Notes: generated by a model not told the origin, from the letters alone. 64,000 nucleotides of DNA from Gnetum montanum (GCA_015680685.1 MNCI01000596.1:837279-901278); one strand, 5' to 3'; counted from the stretch's first letter, positions 10,814-22,451 are shown. Numbers and translations are program-made.

Positions 10814-12905
10814 AAAACTATAGCAACCAAAAACATTGGTGGTTGGAATACTAAGAGGTCACTGGGCATACAGCCTAACCTTGGATTTGCATGAGGGTTG
10901 TGCCAGAGAGAAATGGAAATGGGGTGCCCTAAATGGTCTGGTCAATCAAACAGAAACTTAACTAGTGTAAAATAACCTTCTGTAAATGTTTGTTTTGAAG
11001 AAATTATGTATAACTTAAGTGATAAATGTGAACTGATAAGCAATGATGCAAGACATGGAAATAGCAAAACAAAATGAAACAAGCTTGAGTGAGAGAGTGC
11101 ACCACCCCAGGATCAAGTGATCTTATCTTTGTTTGGTTGAAAGGTGTACAAATGATGTGCAGTGTGGGTAGGCACAACTTACAATGAAGCGGTATGGTCA
11201 CAGCTCCTTAAACTACTATCAACAACTTGCTAACAATAACTCTCTACTTGCTAGTCTCTTTTCTATAGCTAATCGCCAGAAAGCCAAAATGCCAAAATGC
11301 CAATCCTCGAAGCCAATTGCTAGAAAAGTGTTCTCTAAGACAATAATGGCAAAAGCCAACCTTAAAATCCAACCCCTTGAACATTTTTTGCTGGGGTATT
11401 TGTAGAGTCAGATGTGGAAGAGAAACGTGGTTTGGATGCCATGTGTCCTGGGTCCCACATAGTGCAAACGTGATTGTGCTATGCTACTATGTAATCCTGA
11501 ATGTGAAACTTGCTACGTTGTGACCATACCGCTCAAATTGCATGTGCCAAAATCCAGTGAACTACCATGTTTGTTACAAGGAATTCCAACAATGAATGCA
11601 AAGTGGAACTTGTGCTCTAGGACTACGTCTTCCCTACTCTTGTGAGCAAGGTCAAGTGTAGGGACAACTTTGGGGACAATCAGGGGAGGCAAAACAAAGT
11701 AAACATGCTAATTCTATTTATTGAAGAAATACCAGGATGGGAGTGACCATTGCCAATAAGTTCTGGAGTTAATCGGAGATGTCCTAATGCTTTCACACAA
11801 GTGTTACGCTACTTACACTGCGTAGTGTATGGGTGTAGCATAAACACCCACATGCTATGCTACACTATGCTACATAGCGTAGCCACCAATCTTGAGAGAA
11901 ATTTTGTCTGAAAGCTAAAAATACCTGTCTGAGGCTTGGCTAGGCAAGCAACTTCTAATATTGACAACCCTATCTTTCGTGTTGAAAGGTGTTGAGACTT
12001 GAGGAGTTCATCCTTGGAACACTTTTGTGCTTTGTGTCCTTGCTACGCTATGCTACACTGCGTAGCGTAACACAATGTAGTATCCAATGTGACATGAATT
12101 CATGTTCGATATGTAATGCTTTATCAAGAAATATTTCTTGGGACCTGAGGGGCGAAGTGCGATAGGAAATCTTAGAGGTCTGAATGTGGCCAAGTGTAGT
12201 CCCTTTTCCAGGAACCACTTGGTAATGGACCTTTGTTCATTTTGATCCTACTACACTATGCTATATTGTGTAGCATAGCACAGTGTAGCACCCAGTTTGG
12301 CTTGAATTCTAACTTACTTTACAAACATTTTGTCACAGCATGTCAATCATGTCCTGGCATGGCAACAAAGGAAACTTTTCTGATGGTTGAAGCATGGGCA
12401 AATATGCTTACTCCATTAGAGCCATCTGAGTAGGAGTATTGTCAGAGTACATTCCTGCTACACTGCGTGGTGTACAATAGCGTACCACTCAAATTGAAAT
12501 GACTTCTAATAAAACTTGCCAGATTTTGCTACATCATGTTTCTCATGCATCAAGGATGAAGTGGGGCAGATATCTTGAAGAATTGAGTCATTGTCAACCT
12601 ACACCTTAGGTGCTCGATCAGTCTTCCTAAGGCCTGCTATGCTGTGCAGTGTAGTGTAGCATAGCAGGTCTCACAATTAGAAAACTTGATGAACTATTTC
12701 ACTCATCTTGAACACCTTTAGCAACTCTTAGCATGGTCCCTAGGTAGACCGTCAACCAGGTTAAGTGCCAAGTTTGGCAAGCCTGTTAGCTTAGGAGATA
12801 GAAAATTTGTTGGGCTGTATGGTCTACCCCTAGTGCCTCTTTCATGTAAACTAGCCTTGTGGCTAGGTCCTATGCTAACTGTGCTACAGAGGGTGGCAAG
12901 CAAGC
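10814..12905 (-). repeat. LTR of element A (5' LTR; possibly also the 3' LTR of B)
   Basis: This non-coding stretch of about 2.1 kb aligns in outline with the LTR of element B (33835 to about 36060), which is of similar length. Shared landmarks include a TATA-like site (GTATTTGTAGAG at 11395, mutated; GTATTTATAGAG near 34479 in B), the word GTCAAGTGTAG(G/A)GACAA, and several TGCTACGCTA/TAGCGTAGC motifs. The inner edge is fixed by the primer site. The outer edge is inferred from where the second RNase H of element B ends. Confidence 0.55.
11800..12670. repeat. Interspersed palindromic motif family, TGCTACGCTA...TAGCGTAGCA
   Basis: Clusters near 11805-11885, 12040-12085, 12245-12290 and 12630-12670 combine words such as GCTATGCTACACTGCGTAGC that can fold on themselves. 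Similar words lie near 5795-5855, 10545-10605, 11470-11530 and in the LTR of B near 35210-35240. They are concentrated in the LTR and leader of the Tat/Ogre-like elements. Confidence 0.55.
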
Positions 12906-12919
12906 TCAGAAGTGACTTT

Positions 12920-15129
12920 GCAGGAATTAGGACTTTCGAGGTGCCATGTTGTCTGCACGATTTGACGTAACACCACGCTTGCAGAGATCCTTGCCCAAAT
13001 TTTGGGATTGTGCTGAATCATCAGAGTCCCAAAATTTATGGTGTTTCACTATGGTTGTAAATTGTTTGACCAAGTGTTTTGCCAAATCATAGTAAGGTTG
13101 TAGATGTAATGCCTTACAAGCATAAACCTCTGTGACTTGGTTAATGACTAGCTGCAAATCACCTTAGACTACTATGTCTTGGATTCTTAACTCTTGAGCT
13201 ACTAAGACACATCTAAGAAGACCTTCATACTCTACCACATTGTTTGTACAAGGAAATATGAAGTGATATCTGAAGGGTTAGATCTTCCTAGAGGAAAACG
13301 TGATAATGGTAGTGACACTACCATCTTGTGTGGTTGAACCATCATCAAAGTGTAAAACTACCTCAAATTTTGCAGTTACTTGACTTATACTATTGACATG
13401 CTCATCCGAAAATTCCAGATCAATCATTACTTGATCGTCTATGGGTGAGGTTGTGAGCTGTGTGGCTATTGCTTAACCTTTTGTGGATGCTTGTGCTATA
13501 TAGTGTAGGTCAAACTCTGTGGTTATTACCTTCCATCATGCTATTCAAGTACTTTCATACATGTTTTTCATAATTGTCCAAAGTACATTGCTTTTGCAGA
13601 TGACATTAACTTAACTGCAGAAGAGGTAGTGTCTCCAATTTTTAAGTGCAAAGACTAAGGCAAGATTGTTCTTCTTCACCTTATTTTATTTCACCTCATG
13701 GGCCACTAGTGCATGGTTTAAGTAGTAAATAGGGACCTCCGAGCCATTGTCTCACTTTTGGCAAAGCAAAGAAGAAATGGATGTATCAAAGGTTGTAAGG
13801 TAAATATAGAATAGCTTATCTCCTTGGGGAGGGTAGACTATTGGAAGTTAAGCTAGCTCCCTTTTTAGGTTGTCAAATGCCTCTTGGCATTAAGCTATCC
13901 ACTCAAGGTGGACCCCTTTTTGAGCAAATATTGCATTGGCTACAACTTGTTAGTCAAACTTATGATAAACTTGCATATGAATTGTAATATGCCTTGTAAA
14001 CTGTGTATCTCCTTAAGATTTGCTGGTGGTGCTAATTTGGTGATAGCCTTAACCTTGTCAAGGTCTACGTGTATGCCTGCTTTTGATACTACAAAGCCTA
14101 ACATGTGACTAGTTTTGAAGCCAAAGATACACATTTTGGGATTTAGTCTAAGGTCATGTCTAAGGTAATGTTTGAGGATGTAGTTCAAGTCATCTACATG
14201 GTTATGAGCTAATTTAGACTTAATTATTATATCGTCAACGTAGTCATTGAGCAAGTCTAGTAGATAATCGCTAAATAGATATGTCATCGTGTGTTGGTAG
14301 GTTTCTCCTGCATTCTTTAGTCCAAAGGGCATTATTGTATAGCAATGTGTACCCATGGGGTCATGAAAGTAGCACTAAGTTGGTGCTCTGGGTTGATTTG
14401 GATTTGGTTGTATCCTGAGAATCCATCCATAAATGGCAACAAGGCATCACCAGCCGTAGTATCAATGAGTTGGTCAATACTAGGCAATGAAAAATCATCT
14501 TTAATGGTTGCTTTATTCAAGTCTTGAAAGTCTATGCAAATGCGTATACTTTTGCTTTTCTTAGGAATAACTACAATGGTTGAGACCTAGTTGGCATAGT
14601 CAACAGCCCAGATGAAACCAACTTTGTAAAGCTTAGTGATCTCATTGTAAATAGCCAATGCCACCTCAAGCTTGACTTTATGAACTTTTTGTTTAACTAG
14701 TTTTATGCAAGGATCAAGAATAATGTTATGCTATATTACATGAGGGTCTAAGCCCAGCATGTCCTTGTAGGACCATGCAAATGCCTTGACATTATTGTTA
14801 AGGACTTTGGAGATGCTTTTTTTGGTTTAAGGCTTTAACAAGAAACTAAGTTTCAATGTTTTTTTGCCTCTCCTTTACATGTTACTATAGGGACTTCTAT
14901 GAGGGGATACTTAGTTATGTCACCTACTTCTAACTTTATAGCTCTAATTAGATGGTTTGGCCAATCTAGAGATGTCTCTAGGGATGCTACATTTGTGTCA
15001 TAAATGATGGCTTGAAGTCTAGGAGCTCAATGTTTATGCATCTTATGGTATCACTGTAAGGTCCAATCAAGACTAAGGGCAAATGAAGACTCTCGTATGC
15101 ATTCATTTTGCAATCCTACTCAAGAGATC
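12920..15129 (-). pseudogene. Element B pol: RT, RNase H, second RNase H
   Basis: RT occupies 14520-13940, with TTAGDALLPFMDGFSGYNQI, MPFGLKNAGETYQHTM and the catalytic YVDDIIIKS box. RNase H lies roughly between 13900 and 13480. The second RNase H follows at about 13380-12927, with LHFDDGST, NNVVEYEGLL and GDLQLVINQ, the conserved acidic residues of the archaeal-type enzyme that marks Tat elements. Stops and frameshifts break the frame. Integrase would be expected after this point but is absent. The linker before RT (15110-14900) follows a splice-acceptor-like TTATTTTGTAG. Confidence 0.85.
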
Positions 15130-15550
15130 CTACAAAATAACCAAAAAAATGTTAAGTGGTACCTATCTTAATAAATAAAAATACATAAAATAAGGAAGAT
15201 AATGTCATGAAAATTTAACTAATTGTGCAACATGCAAAGTAATTTTTTGGGGCCTCAATTGGCCATAAAATTGCCAGTTTAAGGTCAGAGTAGACCATAG
15301 TTTATGTAAGAGACATAAGTTTAAGCAAGGGTTGTGAAGTTTTAAATGTGGGGCTAAGCTGGACATTTATTGGGCAATCAAAAAAATGCAAAAAAGTTTC
15401 TAAGTATAGGGATGCTGGAAAAGTTGCAAAATTTTTCTAACTTTGGGTGCTATGCTCATCCCACATTATGCACGGGACATGGAACATCTCGCGTTACATG
15501 TAGGACATGGAACATCCTAGGAGGATGACATGTCCTTTACCCTTGAAGGA

Positions 15551-15559
15551 TATAAATAG
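15551..15559 (+). promoter_or_regulatory. TATA box of the intronic plus-strand gene, copy B
   Basis: TATAAATAG followed by GGG lies about 160 bp before the ATG at 15712 and is the counterpart of the site at 2525 in element A. The surrounding conserved words suggest a shared promoter for a transcript running against the retrotransposon. Confidence 0.65.
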
Positions 15560-16019
15560 GGGTTTTACCATGGTAAACTTGTCATTTTTAACGTTAGAGC
15601 CAATAGTCATCCAAGCATAGCATGGTTAAGGTAAGGGAAACAGAGCATAGTAGCGATAGAGGAAAGCTAGAGCATGACAAGGAGAAAGCAAGAGTGTAGC
15701 AATCAACCATAATGTGCCAAAGAAAATGCCAACACCCCAGCCTCACCAATGTCAATGAAGAAGAGCATACCCTAAAGTGCTTTCCTAGAGCACACATAGA
15801 GGACTATAGGGAGATGTTGTCGACTAGGTAAGGCACTACACTTTACCCTTGTGATTTTCTTTCTCTACCTTTTCTTATGTGTTTTGGGGTTTTTGGGCTT
15901 TCAGGGTGGCCTACCATGGGTAGGGACTACAACTATCAACATGGTTGTCATGAGACACAGCTAGGGAAAGGAGTGCACATGATGCATTTTTTTGTTTTGG
16001 TTGTTTCAACTAGTTGGGT

Positions 16020-16275
16020 TGAGGGTTTGGTGTCCTGTGCCATGGTGCAGAATAGGGGTTTTAGGTGTCCTACACCATAGTGTGAGACAATGTTTTTTGA
16101 CATCCCACAAGTGTAGCATGGAACAAGGGTTTTGAGCATCCTATGCCATGACGTGGGATATGGTTTTCTGAGTGTCCTACATTGTGGTGCCAAACAGGGT
16201 TTTCTAGGCATCCCACACCATAGCATGGAGTAGGGGTTTTGGCATCCTACACCGCAGCATGGGATAAGACTCAGC
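16020..16275 (+). repeat. Tandem repeat of about 50-60 bp in intron 1 of the nested gene, GGGTTTT(N)GGCATCCTACACC type
   Basis: About five degenerate units share AGGGTTTT, then (G/T)(G/A)(G/T)CATCC(T/C)A(C/T)(A/G)CCATAG, then TG(G/A)GA. They are tandem and lie wholly within the predicted first intron of the plus-strand gene. Copy A lacks this array and has a different repeat at the same place. Confidence 0.6.
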
Positions 16276-16379
16276 CAAGGCAGCTTGAGGGCAACGATAG
16301 AGCATAATGGTTAGGATAACGTGGCTATGATGGTCATGTCCATCACACTAGGGTGTCCATGGGAGCATAACAAAAAGTT

Positions 16380-16735
16380 AAAAAAAATTTGATTTCCTAG
16401 TGCTATGCTTCATAGGCAATGCAATGGATAGTTAAAAATTTTTTGCAATTGTTATGCTATACAGGGAGCATAACCAACACTTAGAAAAATTTTATAGTTG
16501 CTATGCTTTATAGGGAGAATAACCAGCACTAGAAAATTTTGCAATTGTTACACTTTGTAGGGAGCGCAACTAGCACTAGAAAATTTTGTAGTCATTACAA
16601 TTTGAAAGGAGTGCAATTGACACTTAGAAAAAATTAGAAAAGTTTGCAATTATTATGCTTTGCCCAACATTTAGAAAATTTTGCAGCTGAGGAAGTTACA
16701 CTCTATGGGGAGTGTAACCGATAATTAGAATTTTT
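16380..16735 (+). repeat. Second tandem repeat in the same intron, about 50-60 bp unit
   Basis: Around six degenerate units share (A/T)TGCTATGCTTTATAGGGAG, then (C/A)ATAACC(A/G)(A/G)CACTTAGAAAAATTTT. Decay and length drift are evident. This array is also confined to intron 1 of the nested gene in copy B. Confidence 0.6.
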
Positions 16736-19700
16736 TTTTGACATTTTCAAAATTATAATGCTTGTAAAAATGTAATGTAAGTGTTAGTGCTATGCCGCAT
16801 TGGGAACTAGGCACATTAGATGGGTATGCCAACATCCCTTTCCCATGGGGCCTAGTGGAAAGTTAATAATGTTAAATGTAATTTTTTATGCATTTTTTTC
16901 TCCTTTTTCCAATGCTAACATTTTCCTTTTATTTCTATTGTGACATTGCAAGGTGCTACTAAAACCCATCCTCCTCGTAGTTGAACTAGTGGGCATTTTG
17001 TGTTGAATGAGTAATCTTGTATTGAATGTGCCTACACCAGACACACATGTGGAACATCAAGCAATTTGGTTTAGGTCGAGCATGCAAGAATTCCTAAAAT
17101 TTTTTCTCTGCCACTTTAGTGTGATGATTTAGTCACACGTGTCAGCTGAAGCAATGGGCATCATAATAGAGACACTACTGCCCAGGGAAAACTAAGGTAT
17201 TTTAAGGTTCATGTCTGATGAGTCTACTGACGATGGAGCAGAGAGCTTGGGCTAGTGCCAGAAAGACCTTAGGCTTTTATCTAGGATTTAGGGAATGCCT
17301 GAGTTTCAATGCTACAACAAGAATAACATTGTGTTCATTGCCCAACGCATACACACTATTTTCCAGAACCCACCTAGGACGGTATATTGAACTGGAGGGT
17401 GAGTCACCTATTGTGATTTCTTGTATTGCCTATTATTTCATGACTTATAATGTTAACTACTCATGTTTATTGCTAGGTTTTCTATTGATGTCGATGGCCT
17501 CCATGATGAAGAGGGTGTACTAAAATTGACCAAAGCTATCCTATAGGAATTCTCATATTCTGAGAATGTTCATGTAGGAATGATTGTGAAAATCAAGGTA
17601 GACATGGCAGAATACGCTTATAGGTATTCCAAGTCTTATGAGAGGTGTCAGGCACTCAACTGGTTGGACATTGAGTGGGCCACTAGTATACCAAGCATAG
17701 AGAAAGTTTTAGTCCCACTACCGTCATCTCTCACACCATTTGTGCTATGTAAGTCATCTGTCACTTACTTTCATGCACTTTTAGCTTTGTTTTTCATCAT
17801 GTTGCTACTTTTTCCTTTGCTTATTATAGCTTCAGCTAAGTCAAGAGAGGTCATGGTGGTTGCTTTAGGTCACACTGGCCACTCTCATCTTCAAATATGG
17901 TGAGGTTGAAAGCTCACAATGCTGGTTGTGCTATGAGGCCTTAGCGAAAGTAGCAAGGAACCTTCAGTAGGCTAGGCACATGGACCTCTTCTTGGCCATG
18001 AGCCCAAGCATCCTAATGGCTAATATGATTTCCCTAATTGACTTCTCCATTAGGAGTGTTGATTGCCTTCACATGTAAGTCCATAATATGTGCATGATCT
18101 TCAAAATCATAGATGAACTCTTTACGAATCCTTTTAGCATCCCCTCTAAATTTCTACCTATGGCAAAAGACCAACAAGGACCTAGACCATAGAGGGGACG
18201 TTGAGGAATGGTTGGGCACTCAAAAGGGCCATAAAGGTATACCTATGAAGGCAGTGCAAGTACCCGTGGTCCACCACCTCTACCTAGTCTTTCGAGCTTA
18301 TGCATTTCCAAAGCTTCTTTTCCAAGGAAAGATCCTTGGGGTTGAGCAAGCTTGGGTCATGAGTGATGTGATAGAGGGGACATGGTACAACTAGGTGAAC
18401 TACCTTGTCAATGGCCTATGAGCTGAAATCATTAAGTTGCATTGCAACCTCCAAGCATGATTATACATTCATTTTTATTTCTTTGTAACATGCCTACAAA
18501 GGTTTGCAAAACTTTTAGTGGTTTGCAAGAATGGACAATGGATGGTGCAAGATTGCACTCAGATCTCTAGGTTTTGGATCTACCACCTATTTCACACCAC
18601 ATAGTCACATGACCCTCCAGAGGCAATTGGAAAGTCATCTCAGTAATGACTAAAGGCAATGTGGGGCAATCCTACCACACATGCGATAGTACCAAGGAGG
18701 CCCCACCAACCAACACTGGCAATGTAGCAAGAGAAGCACGACTCATTGCTAATACAGTGAGGTCATTAAAAATAAATATTAAAAAGCCTCACCTTGTACA
18801 GGAGCCTACGCATGAAGTGGATGAGGGTAGCAAGAAGCTACGATTCAAGCTCCGCAACGTGAGTTTGGAGATAAAAAGTAAGGATACATTATTTAATGTT
18901 GCTATAATGTGTTATGCTATCTTATATTCATTATTGGGCATTCTAAATAAAACTTGTGTAACATAGGCAAGAGGGCCCCTATAGTGGTAGCGGAGCCTAT
19001 GGAGGACAATGTCCCTTAACTTGAGGGACACATGGCAAATGAAGATGAGCGGGAAGTCATTAAAGTGTTAAGGAAACTCAAAAAAGAAGGGTTTTTGTTC
19101 GAAGAGTGTGAGTTTCAGCATTTCTTTGATGGCATGTAGATAGGTAATCCCTTTGCTCTCACACCTAATAGCTTGTTAGGTAGGAGCTTTACACCGCCAT
19201 CTTCATTTTTTCATTTTTTGGAGGTTTTTTTTTTGTTCTTTCCTTAGTTGTTGGTTTCTTGATGATCACAAAGTGCTTTATGTTGCAGTAGTCAGTGCTT
19301 TTGCTAAATGTCTAGCATCAACATCCACCTTATGTACACAATCATGGATGGAAACTCTAGATAAGTTTTCATTCACGCAAGGTGTGATGGATGATAGGAT
19401 AGACTGCATCAACCAAACAGACCTTGAGATTGGTACGTTTATTTTACTACTATTATCATTTTTCTCTCTCTCTTTTTTCTACTGATTTTCTTGTTTGTCT
19501 CGTGACTAATTTTATTTCACCTATTATGAAATAACAGGCTTGCAACTTAAATGGGACCTAAACAAAGTAGTCCAGGTTAACATTGTACTTAAGTTTCCCC
19601 CTGAGGTGGAGCAAGTGCCTCATTGCATATATGATGAGGCAAGCAAGTGTGCACCATACCCTATAAGAGCATTGTGGAAGTGTAGGTGTGTAAATGAGCA

Positions 19701-20719
19701 CTTGTGGAGATAGGTGCAAGAGCTTTAAGTAAAGAGGATGAACCAGGAGGCAAGATTGGAAGACCTATAGTCATACTATGATTTCCTAGTGGCACATGAC
19801 AAGCCAAACAGTAGCTGGTGCATGGACAAAATCGATTATGCCAGGTACTAGTCAACTAGTTGGGGAAAACATTTGGCCATCCATAAGGTTATTGAACAAT
19901 AGTTGCAAATGAACCTCTTGGCAAGAAAAAATCAAGATTGGAAGGACTATAGTGCAAATTTGTATTAGTGGGGACAAACACAAAAGAATCACAAACATCA
20001 CTATAAGTAAGAGCGTGAAGCATACCGCAAGAAGTACAGGGATGAGTTAGTGGAGTGTTGATGCCATTAGATATTTCTTGACACAATTGGTGCTACACAA
20101 GCTTACAAGTTATTTGTGAGCAATGTAGTGGTGAGTGAGTCCCTAGAAAGATAGATCATTGTACCTATAGGTGCCTTTTGCAACATTTTCACTAGGGCTA
20201 CCCACATGGACAGCCATAGAAAAAGGGAAAACTCTCATGGGCATTGACTTGGGTGAGGAGAACTAGACACGTATGTCGAAGGATGAAATCCTCGAATGCC
20301 TATAGGTTGGCCTCAATAGGATGCCCCCAAACATGGATGTGGGCCCTTCTCAGGTTGGTTTAAATTACCTTATTTTTGTCTATTTTATTATAATTTTGCA
20401 TGTCACCTTATTTTTTGACTAATTTATTATTTTATTTTTATTTGACATAGGTTCTAGGTGAGGGTGTGGGACCTAGTGGAGTAGTGGATGAAGAGGAAGG
20501 AAAAGAGCCCTAACCTCTATCACACACTACAGTCTGGAATGCTTAAAATGTAGACCTGCCGTCAGGAAATTTTGTGCTTTTTGAATATTCCAGGTTTTGG
20601 ATGTAATCTTGAACTGTTCATCTTAATGATAATTTAATGAAAACATGACAGTTATTTGCTTCTCATTTTGTTATATTTTATGTAATATTTTTGTAATTTT
20701 AACTTGTGATTTGGTTGAT

Positions 20720-20990
20720 GCAAATAGGCCCCTTGTGGGCTCCATGCTAGTTTAAGGCCATGGCAGAAGGGCCATCACTAATTTAAGGCCATTATGGGCC
20801 ATTGCTAGTTTAAGGCCATTGTAGGTCATCACTAGTTTAAGGCCATTTCAGACCATCACTTAAAAGGAAGTTGGTTACTATTTTTAGGCCTTGGTGGGCC
20901 ATGCAATAGTTTAGGGCCTTTTCAGGCCATCTGGTAGTTTAAGGCCTTTTCAAGCCTCCTAGTAGTTTAAGGCCTTTTCGAGCATCCTTC
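20720..20990. repeat. AGTTTAAGGCCATT repeat array, right side of the intronic gene
   Basis: Roughly eight units of 27-35 bp carry AGTTTAAGGCC(A/T)T, then T(N)GGGCCATC(A/G)CT. The array lies between the stop codon of the plus-strand gene and the donor of the host intron. The matching array in element A is at 6050-6250. Because GGCC is flanked by AAGGCC and GGCCAT words, the units are partly self-complementary. Confidence 0.75.
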
Positions 20991-21162
20991 TTTTTTCTTG
21001 GAACAACGAAATAAATGAAAATACCTGAACTAAAGAAATGATGTGACTAATGCAGAATGTAATCAATAATGCAAATCATAACTATATAGGCAAAGAACAA
21101 AGAGTGAGTTAAACATGCGAACAAACTAAGGGCATACCTTAGTCACATAGGTGCTTTCTAAC

Positions 21163-21633
21163 CCAATGTAGGTTAGGTGGTGTGTAAGGCTAGGAGGCAT
21201 GAGACAGTATTCCCCTAGACCTTCTTCTATTGCAGAGAAAGGCAATTTTTCCCATAGAGCTTCATCATGGAGGTTTCTTGTTTCACTTGGCTATTTAAAA
21301 TCAGCCGAGAAACATTGACTTTCATTACAAATGGATGGTATATCTTTAGAGAACTCTACCTCCAACCCTTGTTCAATATCTATGTTGTTAATGGTTGGAG
21401 GGGCTACATTGTCACCAAAGATCACCACCTCCCCACCCTCGTAGGGCAAATGGATCTCTTGGTGGATAGGTGAATAAATGGCCTAGAGCTAGGCTAATCA
21501 AAACCTCCCTAGGATTAGGATGAATCCAAGCACTTCTTCAACCATGATGAATTTAGCATTAGTGTAGAATTGCTCCTCTATCATGAAATCTATCATGAAT
21601 ATCCCTTTGATGACCACATGTGCTCCATTGAAG
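21163..21633 (-). pseudogene. Element B protease, C-terminal half (cut by element C)
   Basis: The minus-strand frame 21710-21498 encodes a segment ending EEVLGFILILGRF. It is the counterpart of GFNLILGRSW in element A and closes the protease domain. Its upstream half continues on the far side of element C at 30224. Coding similarity stops exactly at 21638, where the C LTR begins, so the ORF call that extends into the LTR is spurious beyond that point. Confidence 0.7.
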
Positions 21634-21638
21634 GACTT
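21634..21638. repeat. Target site duplication of element C, left copy (GACTT)
   Basis: GACTT directly precedes TGATGAGTGG, the LTR start. The same five bases follow the other LTR at 30224-30228. Confidence 0.85.
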
Positions 21639-22451
21639 TGATGAGTGGCGAGGTACCCCTACACTCAACCATACAAATACGAGCATTACACATGCGATCC
21701 GGTCGGACACCGCAAATGGACTAGTTGTGGCATCTAGATAGTTAACCTTAGGTCAAAGATTTTTGTCTTCCCACCTGGACTAGTATTATCTTTGTCACAT
21801 ATGGTTTAGTCCAGAGTGAGGTGTATGATGGGTTTCTAATCTAATGCTACTCTTGAAGGCAATGAAAAGTAATATTAACTAAGCTAGGAGAGAAGGGTGA
21901 GAGAATCTAATCTAGCCTAAATGTGATGAGCATCCATTCCTTGATTATCCGTACAAATCTTGGACATTTTGCATGACTATCACTGGGATTACCAAGCACA
22001 GATCCTAGGTATGCTACTGGGTTACCAAGTAGTCACACTTAAATGCTTGTAATCAAGTCATACTCATTCTACGTTTTAACATGCGTTAAGGGTGAGAGAG
22101 ATTAACTAGGAAAGCATTAATTAACAATTAATTAAATGATTAAACTAAGTGAATGCTGCAATGATGAAGTAATCTTGATCTTTATTGCTAGTGATGTGTG
22201 TGTCCAAGTACATCACACTCGAATAAAGGATGTCGTACAATTACAATCACCACACTACGGGCATACACGGAGAGGAAAAGGGTTGAGAGAAAGAAATAAA
22301 AAAACTTAAACTTAAACTGACTCTAAAACTTAGAACTTATTTTCTAATTTTTCTACCTCTTATTTATAGATGAGGAGATAGGCCGCGATATCGCATATGT
22401 GATATCACGGTTGGGCTACGATATCGCAATTGTCCAAATGACAACTCATCA
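21639..22451 (-). repeat. Element C 3' LTR
   Basis: It starts TGATGAGTGGCGAGG and ends ACTCATCA. The TATA box on the minus strand (CTATAAATAAG) is at 22369-22359. It is preceded in transcription order by GATATCGC-type palindromes at 22385-22435. Just inside, 22452-22470 reads as the complement of a purine tract ending GTGAGGGTA. Confidence 0.85.

Larger units (their letters stand above)
1..12905 (-). mobile_element. Element A: Tat/Ogre-like Ty3/gypsy retrotransposon, decayed, left end outside window
   Basis: Read on the minus strand the order is LTR (about 12905-10814), primer binding site (10813-10796), leader, gag, protease, a 4.8 kb intron, then RT and RNase H running off the left edge. 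The intron between protease and RT, together with a second RNase H start at the window edge, is typical of the Tat/Ogre group. All reading frames carry stops and frameshifts, so this copy is dead. The same layout recurs in element B, which shows it is the normal structure of this family and not an accidental rearrangement. The 3' LTR and any integrase lie outside the window. The right edge is approximate because I could not find a clean TG end or a target duplication. Confidence 0.75.
15712..20513 (+). pseudogene. Multi-exon gene of unknown function nested antisense in the intron of element B
   Basis: Eight exons can be proposed: 15712-15827, 16952-17398, 17477-17748, 17830-18877, 18967-19143, about 19289-19431, about 19539-20350 and about 20450-20513. 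The first four match copy A in position, phase and protein sequence. For example, exon 2 ends PPRTVY-TGG against KPLGTTYCVGG in A. Exon 4 begins with a segment reading KSREVMVVALGH, against ESQEVILITFEH. The acceptor of exon 2 has decayed from CAG to CAA. Exon 7 encodes a charged, Lys/Gln/Tyr-rich segment (for example AYRKKYRDELVE) that may form a coiled coil. The last exon is acidic and ends EEGKEP before the TAA stop. Many in-frame stops mark it as dead. I do not recognise the family. Confidence 0.6.
15130..21162 (-). other. Predicted intron of element B between protease and RT
   Basis: On the minus strand the donor GTTAGAAAG starts at 21162 and the acceptor TTATTTTGTAG ends at 15130. These correspond to 6567 and 1807 in element A. 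The interval holds the plus-strand gene at 15712-20513 and the AGTTTAAGGCC repeats near both ends. It is longer than in A mainly because the nested gene has extra exons. Confidence 0.55.
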
